Positions 1 through 7,811 of a stretch of DNA of 33,629 nt are shown here, one piece after another; position 1 is the first letter of the stretch, and each line of letters begins with the position of its first letter. The translations under genes were made by a program, and so were the position numbers. The stretch spans positions 1 to 33,629 of the forward strand of contig NZ_JNIV01000049.1 of the NCBI RefSeq assembly GCF_000701405.1, given 5' to 3'. Source of the DNA: Deinococcus marmoris DSM 12784. Its GTDB lineage: Bacteria; Deinococcota; Deinococci; Deinococcales; Deinococcaceae. Under the pieces are notes generated by a model, which searched no databases, was not told where the DNA came from, and was given only the letters and a program-made list of their open reading frames with translations.

Positions 1-2
1 CC

Positions 3-335
3 TGGGAGGTCTATCGACTGCGCTGGAGCATCGAGTGTACGTTCAGCAGCATGAAGTCGCGGGGCTTCGACCTGGAACGGTCAGCGGTGACCCACGCTGA
101 CCGACTGGAGCGGTTATTTGGACTGGTCACGCTGGCCTGGGTGTGCTGTTTGAGGGTGGGCGTCTGGATGAACGCGTGCAAACCGATTCTGATCAAGGCT
201 CATGGTCGCCGCGCAACAAGCGTGTACCAGTATGGCTGGCAATATCTGGCGAGAGCGCTGAGATGGGATCGCCCACAGGCCGAAGCCTACTTTGGCCTCC
301 TGAGTCACCCTTTTCCTGCGCTCAGCACCGCCTGA
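3..335 (+). CDS. IS4-type transposase, C-terminal part (cut by window edge)
   Basis: The reading frame is open from the left edge and encodes the end of a DDE transposase of the IS4 superfamily. At its start it contains YRLRWSIECTFSSMK, which fits the Y-(2)-R-(3)-E-(6)-K signature of that family, whose E is the last residue of the DDE catalytic triad. About 90 residues follow to the stop, ending PALSTA. The N-terminal portion and the left IS end lie outside the window. The element seems to have landed in another transposase gene, because the following minus-strand reading frame loses its transposase character right at this element's presumed right end near 350. Whether the element is active cannot be judged. 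Confidence 0.8.
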   Translation, partial: WEVYRLRWSIECTFSSMKSRGFDLERSAVTHADRLERLFGLVTLAWVCCLRVGVWMNACKPILIKAHGRRATSVYQYGWQYLARALRWDRPQAEAYFGLLSHPFPALSTA

Positions 336-356
336 ACTCAAGTTGTCCGGTACTGA

Positions 357-557
357 AGCCTTGAGGTCACTCCACCAGACTGAGGGGTACGCCTGCTTGT
401 AGATCAAGCGTGCCAGCAAGAGAGCAATCAGCATGGCGTCGGTGACTTTCTGGTGACGACACTTTTTTTGATCGCTGAAGTGCTTTTTAGTCCAGCGGTG
501 AAGGGTGCGAATATTGCGCCGACGGCCTAAACTGTGATGGAGACGATATCTAGCCAT
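357..557 (-). pseudogene. Truncated transposase N-terminus interrupted by the IS4-type element
   Basis: From an ATG at 557 the minus strand reads about 67 plausible transposase residues (MARYRLHHSLGRRRNIRTLH, later TDAMLIALLLARLIYKQAYP), then runs into the end of the neighbouring IS4-type element. The rest of the original gene is not in the window. The Lys/Arg/Trp-rich start followed by a helical Leu/Ala stretch resembles the N-terminal domain of IS982- or IS4-like transposases, but the catalytic domain is missing, so the exact family is uncertain. The start codon lies inside a perfect inverted repeat. Confidence 0.55.
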
Positions 558-565
558 ATCGTCTC
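540..565. repeat. Perfect 10-bp inverted repeat over the transposase start codon
   Basis: GAGACGATAT (540-549) and ATATCGTCTC (556-565) are perfect inverted arms around a 6-base loop. The ATG of the truncated minus-strand transposase (555-557) sits at the loop/arm boundary. In RNA this hairpin would bury the initiation region, a known way for IS elements to limit transposase translation; that role is inferred. Confidence 0.5.
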
Positions 566-703
566 ACTTTTTATCGTCTGAGTGGGGAAAAATCTACTCT
601 GGTTCAAGCCCTAAACGGGGTAACCCTGGTGAGGGTCACTGGGCCGATCTGGTCGCAGGACCACACGGTCCCCCGAAAACCGGCCCAGCTCAAGGGACAG
701 TCC

Positions 704-3475
704 CTACTGCGCGGCCCCAAGCCCCCCGCCGAGGTTTGGATCCTCAGAAGCCGCGAGGTACCCGCGAATCACGCGCTCGAAAGACAGCGGCGTGGGCAGG
801 GTGGTGCCCCCGCCGTGGCCCCCGTGTCCGCTGCTCAGCCGGCCCACCAGTCCGGCCAATCGGTCAGGACCGTCGCCCGGCTGCGTGAGCAGCACACTGA
901 TCTCCAGCGGGCGCGGCCCGACCGCAGGCTGGGCTGGGCTGGAGGCAGGCAGAACGCCCCGGCCCGCGTTCTCCTCACCGTGCTGCCCCCCCTCGCGCCT
1001 GCCCGTGCAGGACGGCCCGCTGTCGGCAGACAGGTAGGTGGGGATCTGGCACCCCTGAACCCGCAGCAGCCTGGGAGCCGGCCTGGTGGGCCCACAGGTT
1101 CGTGCCAACTCGCCAGCGTGGGTTGCCTGGCCGGGCAGGGCGGCGCCACAGCCAGGCCCGCCGCCGATCACCTGCGGGGCATTGTCCTGGCGGATGCGGA
1201 CCAGCCGCAGACCGGCGCGCTGCCACGGCGACTTCATGTTGCGGTTGCCCAGCGCACCGAAGGTGATGTTTTCCACGTCAATGCGGCTGTCGGCCAGCCA
1301 GGGCCACAGGTTCACCGCGTGGGTGCTGTCGATGATCACCAGCGGCGATTCGCCCCCGTCTATCTCACCCTCAATCGTCTGATCGACAAAACTCTGGTAC
1401 TGCGCCTGACGCTGACGCGGGTTCACGTCGCTGTTCAGGATGACCGGGCTGGCCCCGGCCAGGCGCGTCAGGATCTGGCACGGCGACTCCCACGGGGTCA
1501 GCCGCAGGTTGTGGGGCGCGGTACGGTCCTCGTAGGCGAGGCGGACCTCAGTCCGGGCCGTGCGCGTGCAGGACCGGAACGCCAGCGCCACGAAGTGACG
1601 CCCGAACTGGCTGCTGTCGCGCTGGATGGCGGTGAAGCCCAGGACCACCTTGGGAGCGTCAACCGGCAGTGAAGGCCCAGGCACACCATCCAGCGAACCC
1701 AGCGCGCCGTGCTGTCCCCAGGTCAGGTGCGTCCAGGCGTGGCACAGCCGCCGGTGAAAGTCTGCGGTGGAATCAACCACCCCGGCGTCCAACGGCAGCA
1801 GGTGCTCGCCCGGCACCTGGGCCTGGCGAATCAGGGCCTGCCGCGCGGCGCTCCAGTGGACCTGGGGGTCAGCCCCAGTCCCGCCGCCAGACGCCCGGTC
1901 TCCATGCGGCGCGATCAGCAGCACGCCGGTCACGCCCTGCTCAACGTCGATCTCCCGGATGGCCTGGACGGTGTCCTGCCACGCTGCACCATGAACGCCT
2001 GCCAGCAGCGGGAGGGTGGCGACGGTGACCCGGTCACCGGTGGACACCTCGATGGTGGCGCGGGCCAGCGCTGCCTCGGCCCCGCACGACGGGTGGTGGA
2101 CGATGACCAGCACGCTGCTGGCAAGGTCTGGCTGCCCGGCCATACCCAGGGTGCGGGCCAGCCAGGGCAAGTCGTCTTGACCGGCGTTCTGGTCCGGGTC
2201 GGCCGAGGCGGTGCTGGCCGGTGCGTCGCCGCAGAGCCTGATCTCGCCGACGCTGGTCCACGCCTCCAGGCCCAGCGGCGCGAGCAAAAGGGCCACGTTC
2301 CGCATGGCCTCGGCCCTGTCGCGTTCGGACACGCGGGTGAGCACGCGCTGGCCGCAACGGGTGTGCCGGTGGAGCACCACCTCGGCGCGGCCACTGCGCT
2401 GATCTGCCAGGTCGGCGGCACGGACGGTCTCGTCCAGCCCGTAGGCGCGCGCCAGTTCCCGGTATTCGCTGTTGACGCCCTGGAGGCTGGCCCCGGCGCT
2501 GACGGTCCAGGGGTGGGCGAGCTGGCCCAGCACGTAGCCGGTGATCTTGCCCTGCCGCAGGTCAGGTGCCCGGGGGGTCACCCAGTGCTTTCTGTACAGT
2601 TCCAGCGCGATCAGCGGCTGGGAAAAGCCGGGCAGGCTGAGGATGCGGACGCCCACCACCAGGCTGGACGCCTGCCCCTCCTCCTCGCGGACCGGGGCAC
2701 CGATGAGTTCGGCCCGGCCCTGGGTGTGGCGCGGAATGACGCGGCGCATGGCCCCGTTGCCAGCCAGGATTGCCTGGCCGTGCAGCGCCCGGGCCACGGC
2801 GTCGGCCAGCGCCGGGTACGACAGGAAATGGCCAGGCCGGGTCGTTCCGTTGCTGCTGGGACGCACGTTCCAGAGGTGGACCGTGGGGGTCAGGGTCTGG
2901 ACGCCGAACAGCGCTTTCCTGTCGAGGAGGTCCTGGAGGTCTTGCACTGCTGCCAGCACAGCCGCGCGCACGGCCTTTTGCGAGTCATCGTCGCCGTCCC
3001 GCGCCCTGCCGATCCCGGCCAGGGAGCCGGTGATCCAGGCCTGCGTCATGGCCGTGCCCCCGGCCAGCAGGCGGTCCCGGTCAGGCTCGGTGGACCAGGC
3101 CAGTTCCCCCCGCTGGTCACTGGTGGCGGTGCCCAGCTGGTCATCCAGCCGCTGTAGGCCCGGGATGTGACATTCGGCCAGAGCGCGGAGCGTGCGCAGG
3201 GGCACGGTCCGGAGCAGCACCCTCAGCCGGCCCACCACCTCAGCGGCTTCCGGCTGCCAGCCCAGGACGTGCAGCAGCGGCGTGACCAGCGAGACACCCT
3301 CGGGTAGCACGAAACACTGCGGCATGCTCTGCTGGGGTTTTTCCCAGGTCAGGGTGGACGGCCCGGATGTGGGGGCGGGCGATGACACGCACACGTCGGG
3401 TGCCGCGCCGGTTTCTGTGGTCGCCTGAAGGCACAGCTGGGCGGTGATGGTGGTGGACGTCAGGGGGTTAGCCAT
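704..3475 (-). CDS. pPIWI_RE family protein (DUF3962 / RNaseH_pPIWI_RE), 923 aa
   Basis: A large protein read as a member of the pPIWI_RE family: Argonaute/PIWI-related RNase H-fold proteins predicted to act against plasmids and phages. The best marker is near residues 711-763: VIIDSTHAVNLWPWL, then LRLVRIRQDNAPQVI, matching the family pattern of a D-containing strand, a W-P-x-L element and a conserved R-x-R strand. Further matches are RVQGCQIPTYLSA (about 805-817), an LEIsVL-x-PGD segment (857-868) and the C-terminal LPTPL...YLA (893-908), resembling the LPxPL-hydrophobic tail of the family. The first ~450 residues would be the pPIWI_RE N-terminal module but carry no motif I can name. Length is near the family norm. 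The stretch 818-850 is low complexity but stays in frame. The usual REase and DinG-type helicase partners are absent nearby. Start: ATG 3475; no strong ribosome site. Confidence 0.75.
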   Translation of the reverse strand: MANPLTSTTITAQLCLQATTETGAAPDVCVSSPAPTSGPSTLTWEKPQQSMPQCFVLPEGVSLVTPLLHVLGWQPEAAEVVGRLRVLLRTVPLRTLRALAECHIPGLQRLDDQLGTATSDQRGELAWSTEPDRDRLLAGGTAMTQAWITGSLAGIGRARDGDDDSQKAVRAAVLAAVQDLQDLLDRKALFGVQTLTPTVHLWNVRPSSNGTTRPGHFLSYPALADAVARALHGQAILAGNGAMRRVIPRHTQGRAELIGAPVREEEGQASSLVVGVRILSLPGFSQPLIALELYRKHWVTPRAPDLRQGKITGYVLGQLAHPWTVSAGASLQGVNSEYRELARAYGLDETVRAADLADQRSGRAEVVLHRHTRCGQRVLTRVSERDRAEAMRNVALLLAPLGLEAWTSVGEIRLCGDAPASTASADPDQNAGQDDLPWLARTLGMAGQPDLASSVLVIVHHPSCGAEAALARATIEVSTGDRVTVATLPLLAGVHGAAWQDTVQAIREIDVEQGVTGVLLIAPHGDRASGGGTGADPQVHWSAARQALIRQAQVPGEHLLPLDAGVVDSTADFHRRLCHAWTHLTWGQHGALGSLDGVPGPSLPVDAPKVVLGFTAIQRDSSQFGRHFVALAFRSCTRTARTEVRLAYEDRTAPHNLRLTPWESPCQILTRLAGASPVILNSDVNPRQRQAQYQSFVDQTIEGEIDGGESPLVIIDSTHAVNLWPWLADSRIDVENITFGALGNRNMKSPWQRAGLRLVRIRQDNAPQVIGGGPGCGAALPGQATHAGELARTCGPTRPAPRLLRVQGCQIPTYLSADSGPSCTGRREGGQHGEENAGRGVLPASSPAQPAVGPRPLEISVLLTQPGDGPDRLAGLVGRLSSGHGGHGGGTTLPTPLSFERVIRGYLAASEDPNLGGGLGAAQ

Positions 3476-3547
3476 GGCATTCAGCCTGGCATAGCCCCCT
3501 TTGACGAATTTTTTTCCATGTGATCTCTGCCCCAGGGGTTAACCAGC

Positions 3548-3597
3548 CAGGCCCACCCTCACGCGCGAACGCTGGCTCCAGCGTGAGGGTGGGCCTG
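3548..3597 (-). terminator. 17-bp perfect hairpin between the 138-aa ORF and the pPIWI_RE gene
   Basis: CAGGCCCACCCTCACGC (3548-3564) pairs perfectly with GCGTGAGGGTGGGCCTG (3581-3597) around a 16-base loop; a few outer bases extend the stem with one bulge. It overlaps the stop of the minus-strand ORF ending at 3559 and precedes the pPIWI_RE start at 3475. No T-tract follows, so an intrinsic terminator is possible but not proven; it could instead be an RNA processing structure or a protein-binding site. Confidence 0.45.
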
Positions 3598-3975
3598 CTG
3601 GACGCCCTGGAATCCACACTGGAGGCGGGCGGCCACACGGTGGGCGATGACTGCCCACGGCGCGTCTGTTTCCCGGGGCAGTTCCCTGCACAGGGTTTTT
3701 GCCGCGTCGCCGGCCGCTGTTGACGCAGTGGGTGGCGCAGTGGATAGCGCAGTCAACCCACCTGGGCGGCCTTGAACACAGCCCGGGCAACCCCTGCGTG
3801 GTGACGCGGCTGGCGCTGCACAAGAGGCCGACGTGGCGGCTGACGCGCCTAAATCCTGGATCGCCCTCAAGGTTTGCCCTCCTGGACACTCCACGCAGCA
3901 GGGACCGAGCCACCAAAAAAGAGGGGGCGGCGCTCGATCAGGGCGAGCGCGTGCCGCTCCTGCCGCAGCCGTCAC
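3559..3975 (-). CDS. Hypothetical protein, 138 aa, possibly coupled to the upstream broken gene
   Basis: No family recognised. The frame starts at a GTG (3975) that overlaps the TGA of the preceding minus-strand gene (GTGA arrangement, typical of translational coupling), and stops at 3559 inside a strong hairpin. The C-terminal half (DAAKTLCRELPRETDAPWAV and onward) looks like protein; the middle is Ala/Pro/Thr-rich, and part of it is encoded by a three-fold 12-bp repeat, giving a periodic peptide. The N-terminal part is unusually Cys-rich. Overlapping frames on the same strand are also open, so the frame choice is uncertain. It may be a decaying member of the rep-associated gene string. Confidence 0.35.
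   Translation of the reverse strand: MTAAAGAARARPDRAPPPLFWWLGPCCVECPGGQTLRAIQDLGASAATSASCAAPAASPRRGCPGCVQGRPGGLTALSTAPPTASTAAGDAAKTLCRELPRETDAPWAVIAHRVAARLQCGFQGVQQAHPHAGASVRA
3724..3759. repeat. Three iteron-like 12-bp direct repeats
   Basis: CGCAGT recurs at 3724, 3736 and 3748, exactly 12 bases apart, in near-repeats CGCAGTGGGTGG, CGCAGTGGATAG and CGCAGTCAACCC. They lie 2 kb from the rep gene and inside a doubtful ORF. Short arrays like this are seen at plasmid origins, but three copies are few and they may simply encode a peptide repeat. Confidence 0.4.
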
Positions 3976-4594
3976 GCGTCCAGGTAGAACTGCTCGGCGG
4001 CGTCATGGACCCGCTGACCCTCGTGGCCCAGGCTGCCCGATCTGGTCGCGTACCGCCCAGGTGTCGCCGAGATCGCCCGGCGGCGCCCCCGACACAGGCG
4101 GTGCCAGCGCGCTTTGAGGGCTGCTTGAACCTCGTCGCGTTCCTGGATGGGCTGTGTTCTGGGCTGGACATGCGTCCGCCCGGACCACACCGCGCAGTCA
4201 CTGGCCCCGGCGCAGATGCTGACGTGCCCGCCGTCATCCCGGCACCACGGGGCGTCCAGATCTCCCAGACCGTCCAGGGCGCGCGCGGGGGACCGGCCCT
4301 CAACCCGTTTCTGGGGTCTTCAGCGGTATCGAACACCCAGGTGGTCTCGGCCACGGTTTCGCCTTCCCCGTCGGCTTGCCGGGTGACGACAACACGGCCA
4401 TCTTCGAGACGGCGGGCCGCCAGGTGTTCGGTGTGCGGCCGTTGACCGACGGGCCGCGGCCAGGACGGCGTGCTGACCTCGGCCAGCTGAGCAGCCATCA
4501 GCCGCAGCGTCTGCGGGGCGCCCGTGGGCGGGGCGAGGAGGTTCAGGACCGCGCGTCCCCAGGGGGCGGGCCCTGTCGGGCCACCCACCGCCAC
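3972..4594 (-). pseudogene. Hypothetical plasmid protein broken by a frameshift
   Basis: The first part reads from a GTG at 4594, 18 bases after the rep stop, through LEDGRVVVTRQADGEG and TTWVFDTAED. Near 4308-4315, in a run of four C bases, the protein-like frame shifts by -1 and continues as PQKRVEGRSPARALDGLG, DDGGHVSICAGASDC and EERD-type helical sequence to a stop at 3972 (QFYLDA). A single missing C would restore one ~207-aa frame. It could be a true pseudogene or a sequencing error; a programmed frameshift is unlikely because no X-XXY-YYZ slippery site is present. The block EHLAARRLEDGRVVVTRQ resembles EDLAVFDLGGGQYAVTRQ in the gene at 7071-7811, suggesting relatedness. Function unknown. 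Confidence 0.5.
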
Positions 4595-4612
4595 CGTACA
4601 TCTGGGCGTTGC

Positions 4613-5914
4613 TCAGCCTTCCAGTGTGCCGGACCGCTGTTTCCCGTTGCCGAACAACACGTCTTGACCCAGCGGGTCCCCGGTACGCGGCGACGCCACG
4701 CGGGTCAGCTCCTGTGCCAGTTGTTCCAGGACCTCGACGATCGTGTCTGAGGCGACGGCCTGCGACAGGCGGCGTCCCCACGCCTGCGGATCCTCGTGCC
4801 CGCCGTCGAGGCGCTGCCGCAGCGCCTCCTGATGCGGCTCCTTCAGGGTGCCCTTGCCCAAGGCCCGCACCAGCCGGATCACGTCCGCGCTGCCGTAGAC
4901 GACGTCCGGCTCTGCTGGTGGCGTGACCGCGCTCGGCGGTGCCACCGGGGCAGGAACCACCGGCGCCACCAGCGCGCCGTATCGGTCCGGATCGTCCAGC
5001 ACGTTGCACAGCAGGCCCGTCCAGTTGGCCACCTGTTTGCCCCTCGCTTCCGTCTCCGCCCGGACCTGGCGCGCGCGGTCCAGGCACTGCCGCACGCCCA
5101 CGGCGCCGTGCCGCCGCACGAAGCTGGTGGCCCGGGACCGCGACACCCGGTCGCCGCACAGCAGCGCCACCGATTCGGCGTCGGGTCCGGCGTCAGCGAT
5201 CTCGAGCCGCGCGCGCCGCCCCTGTCCGACTGGTTGGGCGCGGCTGACGTAACCAGCCACGCGCAGTTCTTCCACCATGGCCAGCAACGCGCGCCGGGCG
5301 TTGTCCGGGCGGCCGGACAACCCCAGAACCTCGCACAGTCCCAGGAGCGGCAGGCTGAGCGCCCCGCTGCCCGCCTGACCCGGCAGTTGTTGCAGCGCGT
5401 CGAGCACGCCGTACAGCGCCAGCGCGCTGCTGGGAATTTCGGGGCGCCAAGTGGGTGCAGGGTTCGCCCGGACCCGCAGCACTTGGGCCAGCATCTCTGG
5501 CGAGACCTCGACTTGCAACTCGCCGCCCGGCAGGCGGAAAGCCGGCATCACGAGGCGGAACTCGCCGGTCAGGCCCAGGAACGCCGGAGCCTGATGGACC
5601 GTGTAGGTTACGGCCGCCAGACGGTCCAGCGCGGCGAACAGGGCCTCGTGCTGGCGGCCGCCGTACCCCAGCCCGGCCGCCTGGAGCAACGCGGGCACGG
5701 TGAGGCGCACCTCGCCGGCCTCGGTGACGTGCCGGGTCAGGGCCAGCAACACCCGCAGGTCCGCTCCGTGCGGCAGCGCCGTGGCGCTGCTGGCGGTGTA
5801 GGCGAGCGCCACTGTGCTGAGCGTGACGTCCACCGAGCGGACGGTGTCGTTGCTGGTTCGCGCCGCACTGATAGGGGCCAGAAGGAGAACGGAGGGCATG
5901 GGATCAACCTGCAT
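4613..5914 (-). CDS. Plasmid replication initiator (Deinococcus RepA-like, winged helix)
   Basis: About 433 aa from ATG 5914 (MQVDPMPSVL); the frame is open further upstream but that extension runs through the inverted-repeat leader. The pattern ALPHGADLRVLLAL, then a winged-helix-like GYGGRQHEALFAALDRL, then SSALALYGVLDALQQLPG and PDNARRALLAMVEELRVAGY follows the architecture I know from Deinococcus plasmid initiators (GLPHG-x-D...LLAL, GR-x-ALR-x-L-x-RL, ALYR-x-LDA, D-N-x-RR-x-L...L-x-GYL). Initiators of this kind bind repeats at the plasmid origin and load the replisome. The C-terminal third (NWTGLLCNVLDDPDRYGAL) also occurs at a similar place in that family. No ParA/ParB partner is in the window. 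The gene heads the minus-strand string continuing to 3559 and possibly to pPIWI_RE. Confidence 0.7.
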   Translation of the reverse strand: MQVDPMPSVLLLAPISAARTSNDTVRSVDVTLSTVALAYTASSATALPHGADLRVLLALTRHVTEAGEVRLTVPALLQAAGLGYGGRQHEALFAALDRLAAVTYTVHQAPAFLGLTGEFRLVMPAFRLPGGELQVEVSPEMLAQVLRVRANPAPTWRPEIPSSALALYGVLDALQQLPGQAGSGALSLPLLGLCEVLGLSGRPDNARRALLAMVEELRVAGYVSRAQPVGQGRRARLEIADAGPDAESVALLCGDRVSRSRATSFVRRHGAVGVRQCLDRARQVRAETEARGKQVANWTGLLCNVLDDPDRYGALVAPVVPAPVAPPSAVTPPAEPDVVYGSADVIRLVRALGKGTLKEPHQEALRQRLDGGHEDPQAWGRRLSQAVASDTIVEVLEQLAQELTRVASPRTGDPLGQDVLFGNGKQRSGTLEG

Positions 5915-5953
5915 GTCTGCATCCTGGCAGGGGGGGCTTGGGCGATTTTTTGA

Positions 5954-6030
5954 CCTGCCGGTTGGTCTTTGGTGTTTGTTCTTTTTTAAAGAAAAAACAA
6001 CACCAACACACAAGGACCGGGGCCGGCAGG
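5954..6030. promoter_or_regulatory. Long imperfect inverted repeat with A/T-rich centre upstream of rep
   Basis: CCTGCCGG (5954-5961) and CCGGCAGG (6023-6030) are perfect outer arms. The centre, GGTGTTTGTTCTTTTTT (5971-5987) facing GAAAAAACAACACC (5991-6004), forms an A/T-rich inner stem. It lies 40-115 bases upstream of the rep start. An A/T-rich palindrome next to an initiator gene fits an origin unwinding region, a rep autoregulation site or a bidirectional terminator; the sequence alone cannot decide. Confidence 0.5.
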
Positions 6031-6040
6031 GCAAGAACAC

Positions 6041-6396
6041 CGTACCTGACGCCTGGGCGGCTACTGGAATCCCTCAGCCGAGACGGGTTTCACCTCACGG
6101 ATTCAGGCGTATCTCCTCAGATTAGACACGGTGGTCCTCGGCCGCGACAACCCCCTCACCCCACCCCCTCAAAGGCGACAGATTCTGGAAATGGGCTGCT
6201 GGTGCGGCCCGGGGGGTCTTTCCACTGCGCCGAGACAGGCGGACACTCTCAGCCGAGACGCGCGCGGCCTGAGCGGCAGACCAACCCTGGTTCTGCTGGG
6301 ATCCAGGCCAAGGGCGTGGCGCAGGAGCCAGGGGCGTGAAGACGTCCAATCAAACCGCTCCCGCCGCGCCTCACCCTGTAGGCCCTGACCTGGCAG
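6041..6396. other. Intergenic stretch, no gene seen
   Basis: This 350-base stretch upstream of the rep leader has only short overlapping frames without protein-like composition. It contains C-rich tracts (about 6150-6170) of the kind scattered between genes elsewhere in the window (9900-9935, 33190-33250). No RNA gene or clear repeat array was seen. Confidence 0.4.
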
Positions 6397-6670
6397 ATGA
6401 CGCCTGCAGAAGGCGCCAGACTGCGCCTGGACCAGCTGAAGGTTCTGAACTTGGCCAGCTGCCCTGCCAGCGGCCAGGTGCCCAACCCCAGCCCCGAGGG
6501 CAAACAGATCCGGTATCAGCTGACCGTCCTAGCCCTGACCGGCGTTCACCTCTGAAGAAGCGTCATGGCCCAGGAATGGGCGGCGAACCGATCTCGTGTT
6601 TGGGGTGCACCCGGTGGGACACGTGACCGATATCTCGCGTCACGGCCAGTACCGGCTGCTGCGGCGGTGA
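6397..6670 (+). pseudogene. Small hypothetical gene with probable frameshift
   Basis: An ATG at 6397 opens a protein-like frame (MTPAEGARLRLDQLKVLNLA...QIRYQLTVLALTG) that stops at 6555. Where it stops, another frame continues convincingly as AFTSEEASWPRNGRRTDLVF and GHVTDISRHGQYRLLRR to a TGA at 6668-6670. One missing base near 6540-6545 would join them into a ~90-aa protein. No family recognised. There is no good ribosome site, so the gene may have lost its 5' end. It lies among other decayed sequences between rep and the gene at 7071. Confidence 0.35.
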
Positions 6671-7070
6671 CCCGTGGGTCATGGCCGGACCCTGCCCACA
6701 CCAGGACGGTGCAGCAGGCGAATGCGGCGCTGCACCACGCGCAAACGGTGGACGCCGCCGCCGTCAACCACGCGCTCCGCAGGCCACTGGGCGCTCAGGG
6801 CCAACGCGCCGGGTCCGGGTGCTGGGGGGACCGACGGGCCCTCCGGCGCACGTTGTGCCGCGCCTGGGCTGACCGCCGCTCCACCGGAACCGGTCTTCCC
6901 ACCTGGCCCCCGCCAGACGTCTTGCTCTCGGGTGTGCCGTGGTTTTTCCGGGGGCGGCCTCTTCTCCAGTCCTGAAGTGTCTGGTTCTCGCTGCGCTGAA
7001 ATTTGCGGCCAACCCCCCTGTGCCAGTCTTTGGTTCGGGGACAACGTTGGACTGACCCCAGGAGGCACAT
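6671..7070. other. Intergenic stretch before the 246-aa gene
   Basis: Several frames on both strands are open because of high GC, but none has convincing protein composition. A short stretch (about 6705-6790) reads VQQANAALHHAQTVDAAAVN on the plus strand and could be a gene remnant. The last bases carry the ribosome site of the next gene. Confidence 0.3.
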
Positions 7071-7811
7071 ATGAAGAAGGATCTGTTCACGCCCACCCTG
7101 CCCGGGCACCGTCCGCCGAACCTGGTTCTGGCCGGCACGTTGATGGCCCAGGCCAGCGCGCCGCCGGCACAGCTGCTGACTCTGGACCCCGCTGCGTCCA
7201 CGCGCCGTGAGGACCTGGCCGTATTTGACCTGGGCGGCGGCCAGTACGCGGTGACCCGCCAGCCGGTGGCCGATGGGGGCAGGCAGGCGGGCCCCTGGAC
7301 CATCCAGGTGTGTGCGGACCGCAGCGAATTGCAGATGGTGTTGAGCAATGGTTCCGTTGAGCGCGGCCTGTTGCACCTGGCGCTGGGCGACTGGGACTGG
7401 AACCGCTGCCTCTCCTCGGGTGATCAGCTCGATCTGAACGCCAACGATGTCGCGTGCTACGTGTGGTCGGCAGTCTGCCACGGTCAGCCGCTGCCGCGCA
7501 TAGAACTCCTGTTGACCGAGGACGTGACGTGGAATCAAGTGATGGACACCGCTTCGCCAGGGGATTTCGCGTCGACGTCAGCACTGGGCGTCTTCTTTGA
7601 CGAGGCCCGCAAGAACGTGCTGAATGACGCTGGCTACAGTAGTGTGTATGACTGCGGTGAAGATGAACAGGAGGGATGGGAGTACGGCTGCGTCCTGAAT
7701 TGGCTGGCGGACCATGAGGAGCAGGACAAGCGCATCTGGGTGCGCTGGCAGGAGGCGCGGGTTCTGGACCTGATCCGGACCATGACGCTGAGCCCACAGA
7801 CCGCTCGCTAG
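7071..7811 (+). CDS. Hypothetical protein, 246 aa
   Basis: Start ATG 7071 is well supported by AGGAGG eight bases upstream (CCAGGAGGCACAT-ATG). I do not recognise the family. It appears soluble: no signal peptide or membrane helix, and a strongly acidic C-terminal half (DCGEDEQEGWEYGCVLNWLA) followed by a basic helix (WVRWQEARVLDLIRTM). Residues about 46-62 (REDLAVFDLGGGQYAVTRQ) resemble a block in the frameshifted gene at 3972-4594, so the two may be diverged relatives on the same plasmid-like element. It stands alone between two stretches without clear genes. Confidence 0.7.
   Translation: MKKDLFTPTLPGHRPPNLVLAGTLMAQASAPPAQLLTLDPAASTRREDLAVFDLGGGQYAVTRQPVADGGRQAGPWTIQVCADRSELQMVLSNGSVERGLLHLALGDWDWNRCLSSGDQLDLNANDVACYVWSAVCHGQPLPRIELLLTEDVTWNQVMDTASPGDFASTSALGVFFDEARKNVLNDAGYSSVYDCGEDEQEGWEYGCVLNWLADHEEQDKRIWVRWQEARVLDLIRTMTLSPQTAR

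Noticed and set aside
900..1150. Suspected frameshift near the C-terminus of the pPIWI_RE gene
   Set aside because: The other frames were compared; RVQGCQIPTYLSA and the final LPTPL segment are in the same frame as the core, so the gene reads as intact despite a low-complexity stretch.
629..1672. Long plus-strand open frame opposite the pPIWI_RE gene (347 codons)
   Set aside because: Antisense shadow in high-GC DNA; its residues are Arg/Gly/Pro/Gln-rich without motifs, while the minus strand carries a coherent family protein.
3724..3759. CRISPR array
   Set aside because: Only three 12-bp repeats without spacers of constant size; no cas genes in the window.
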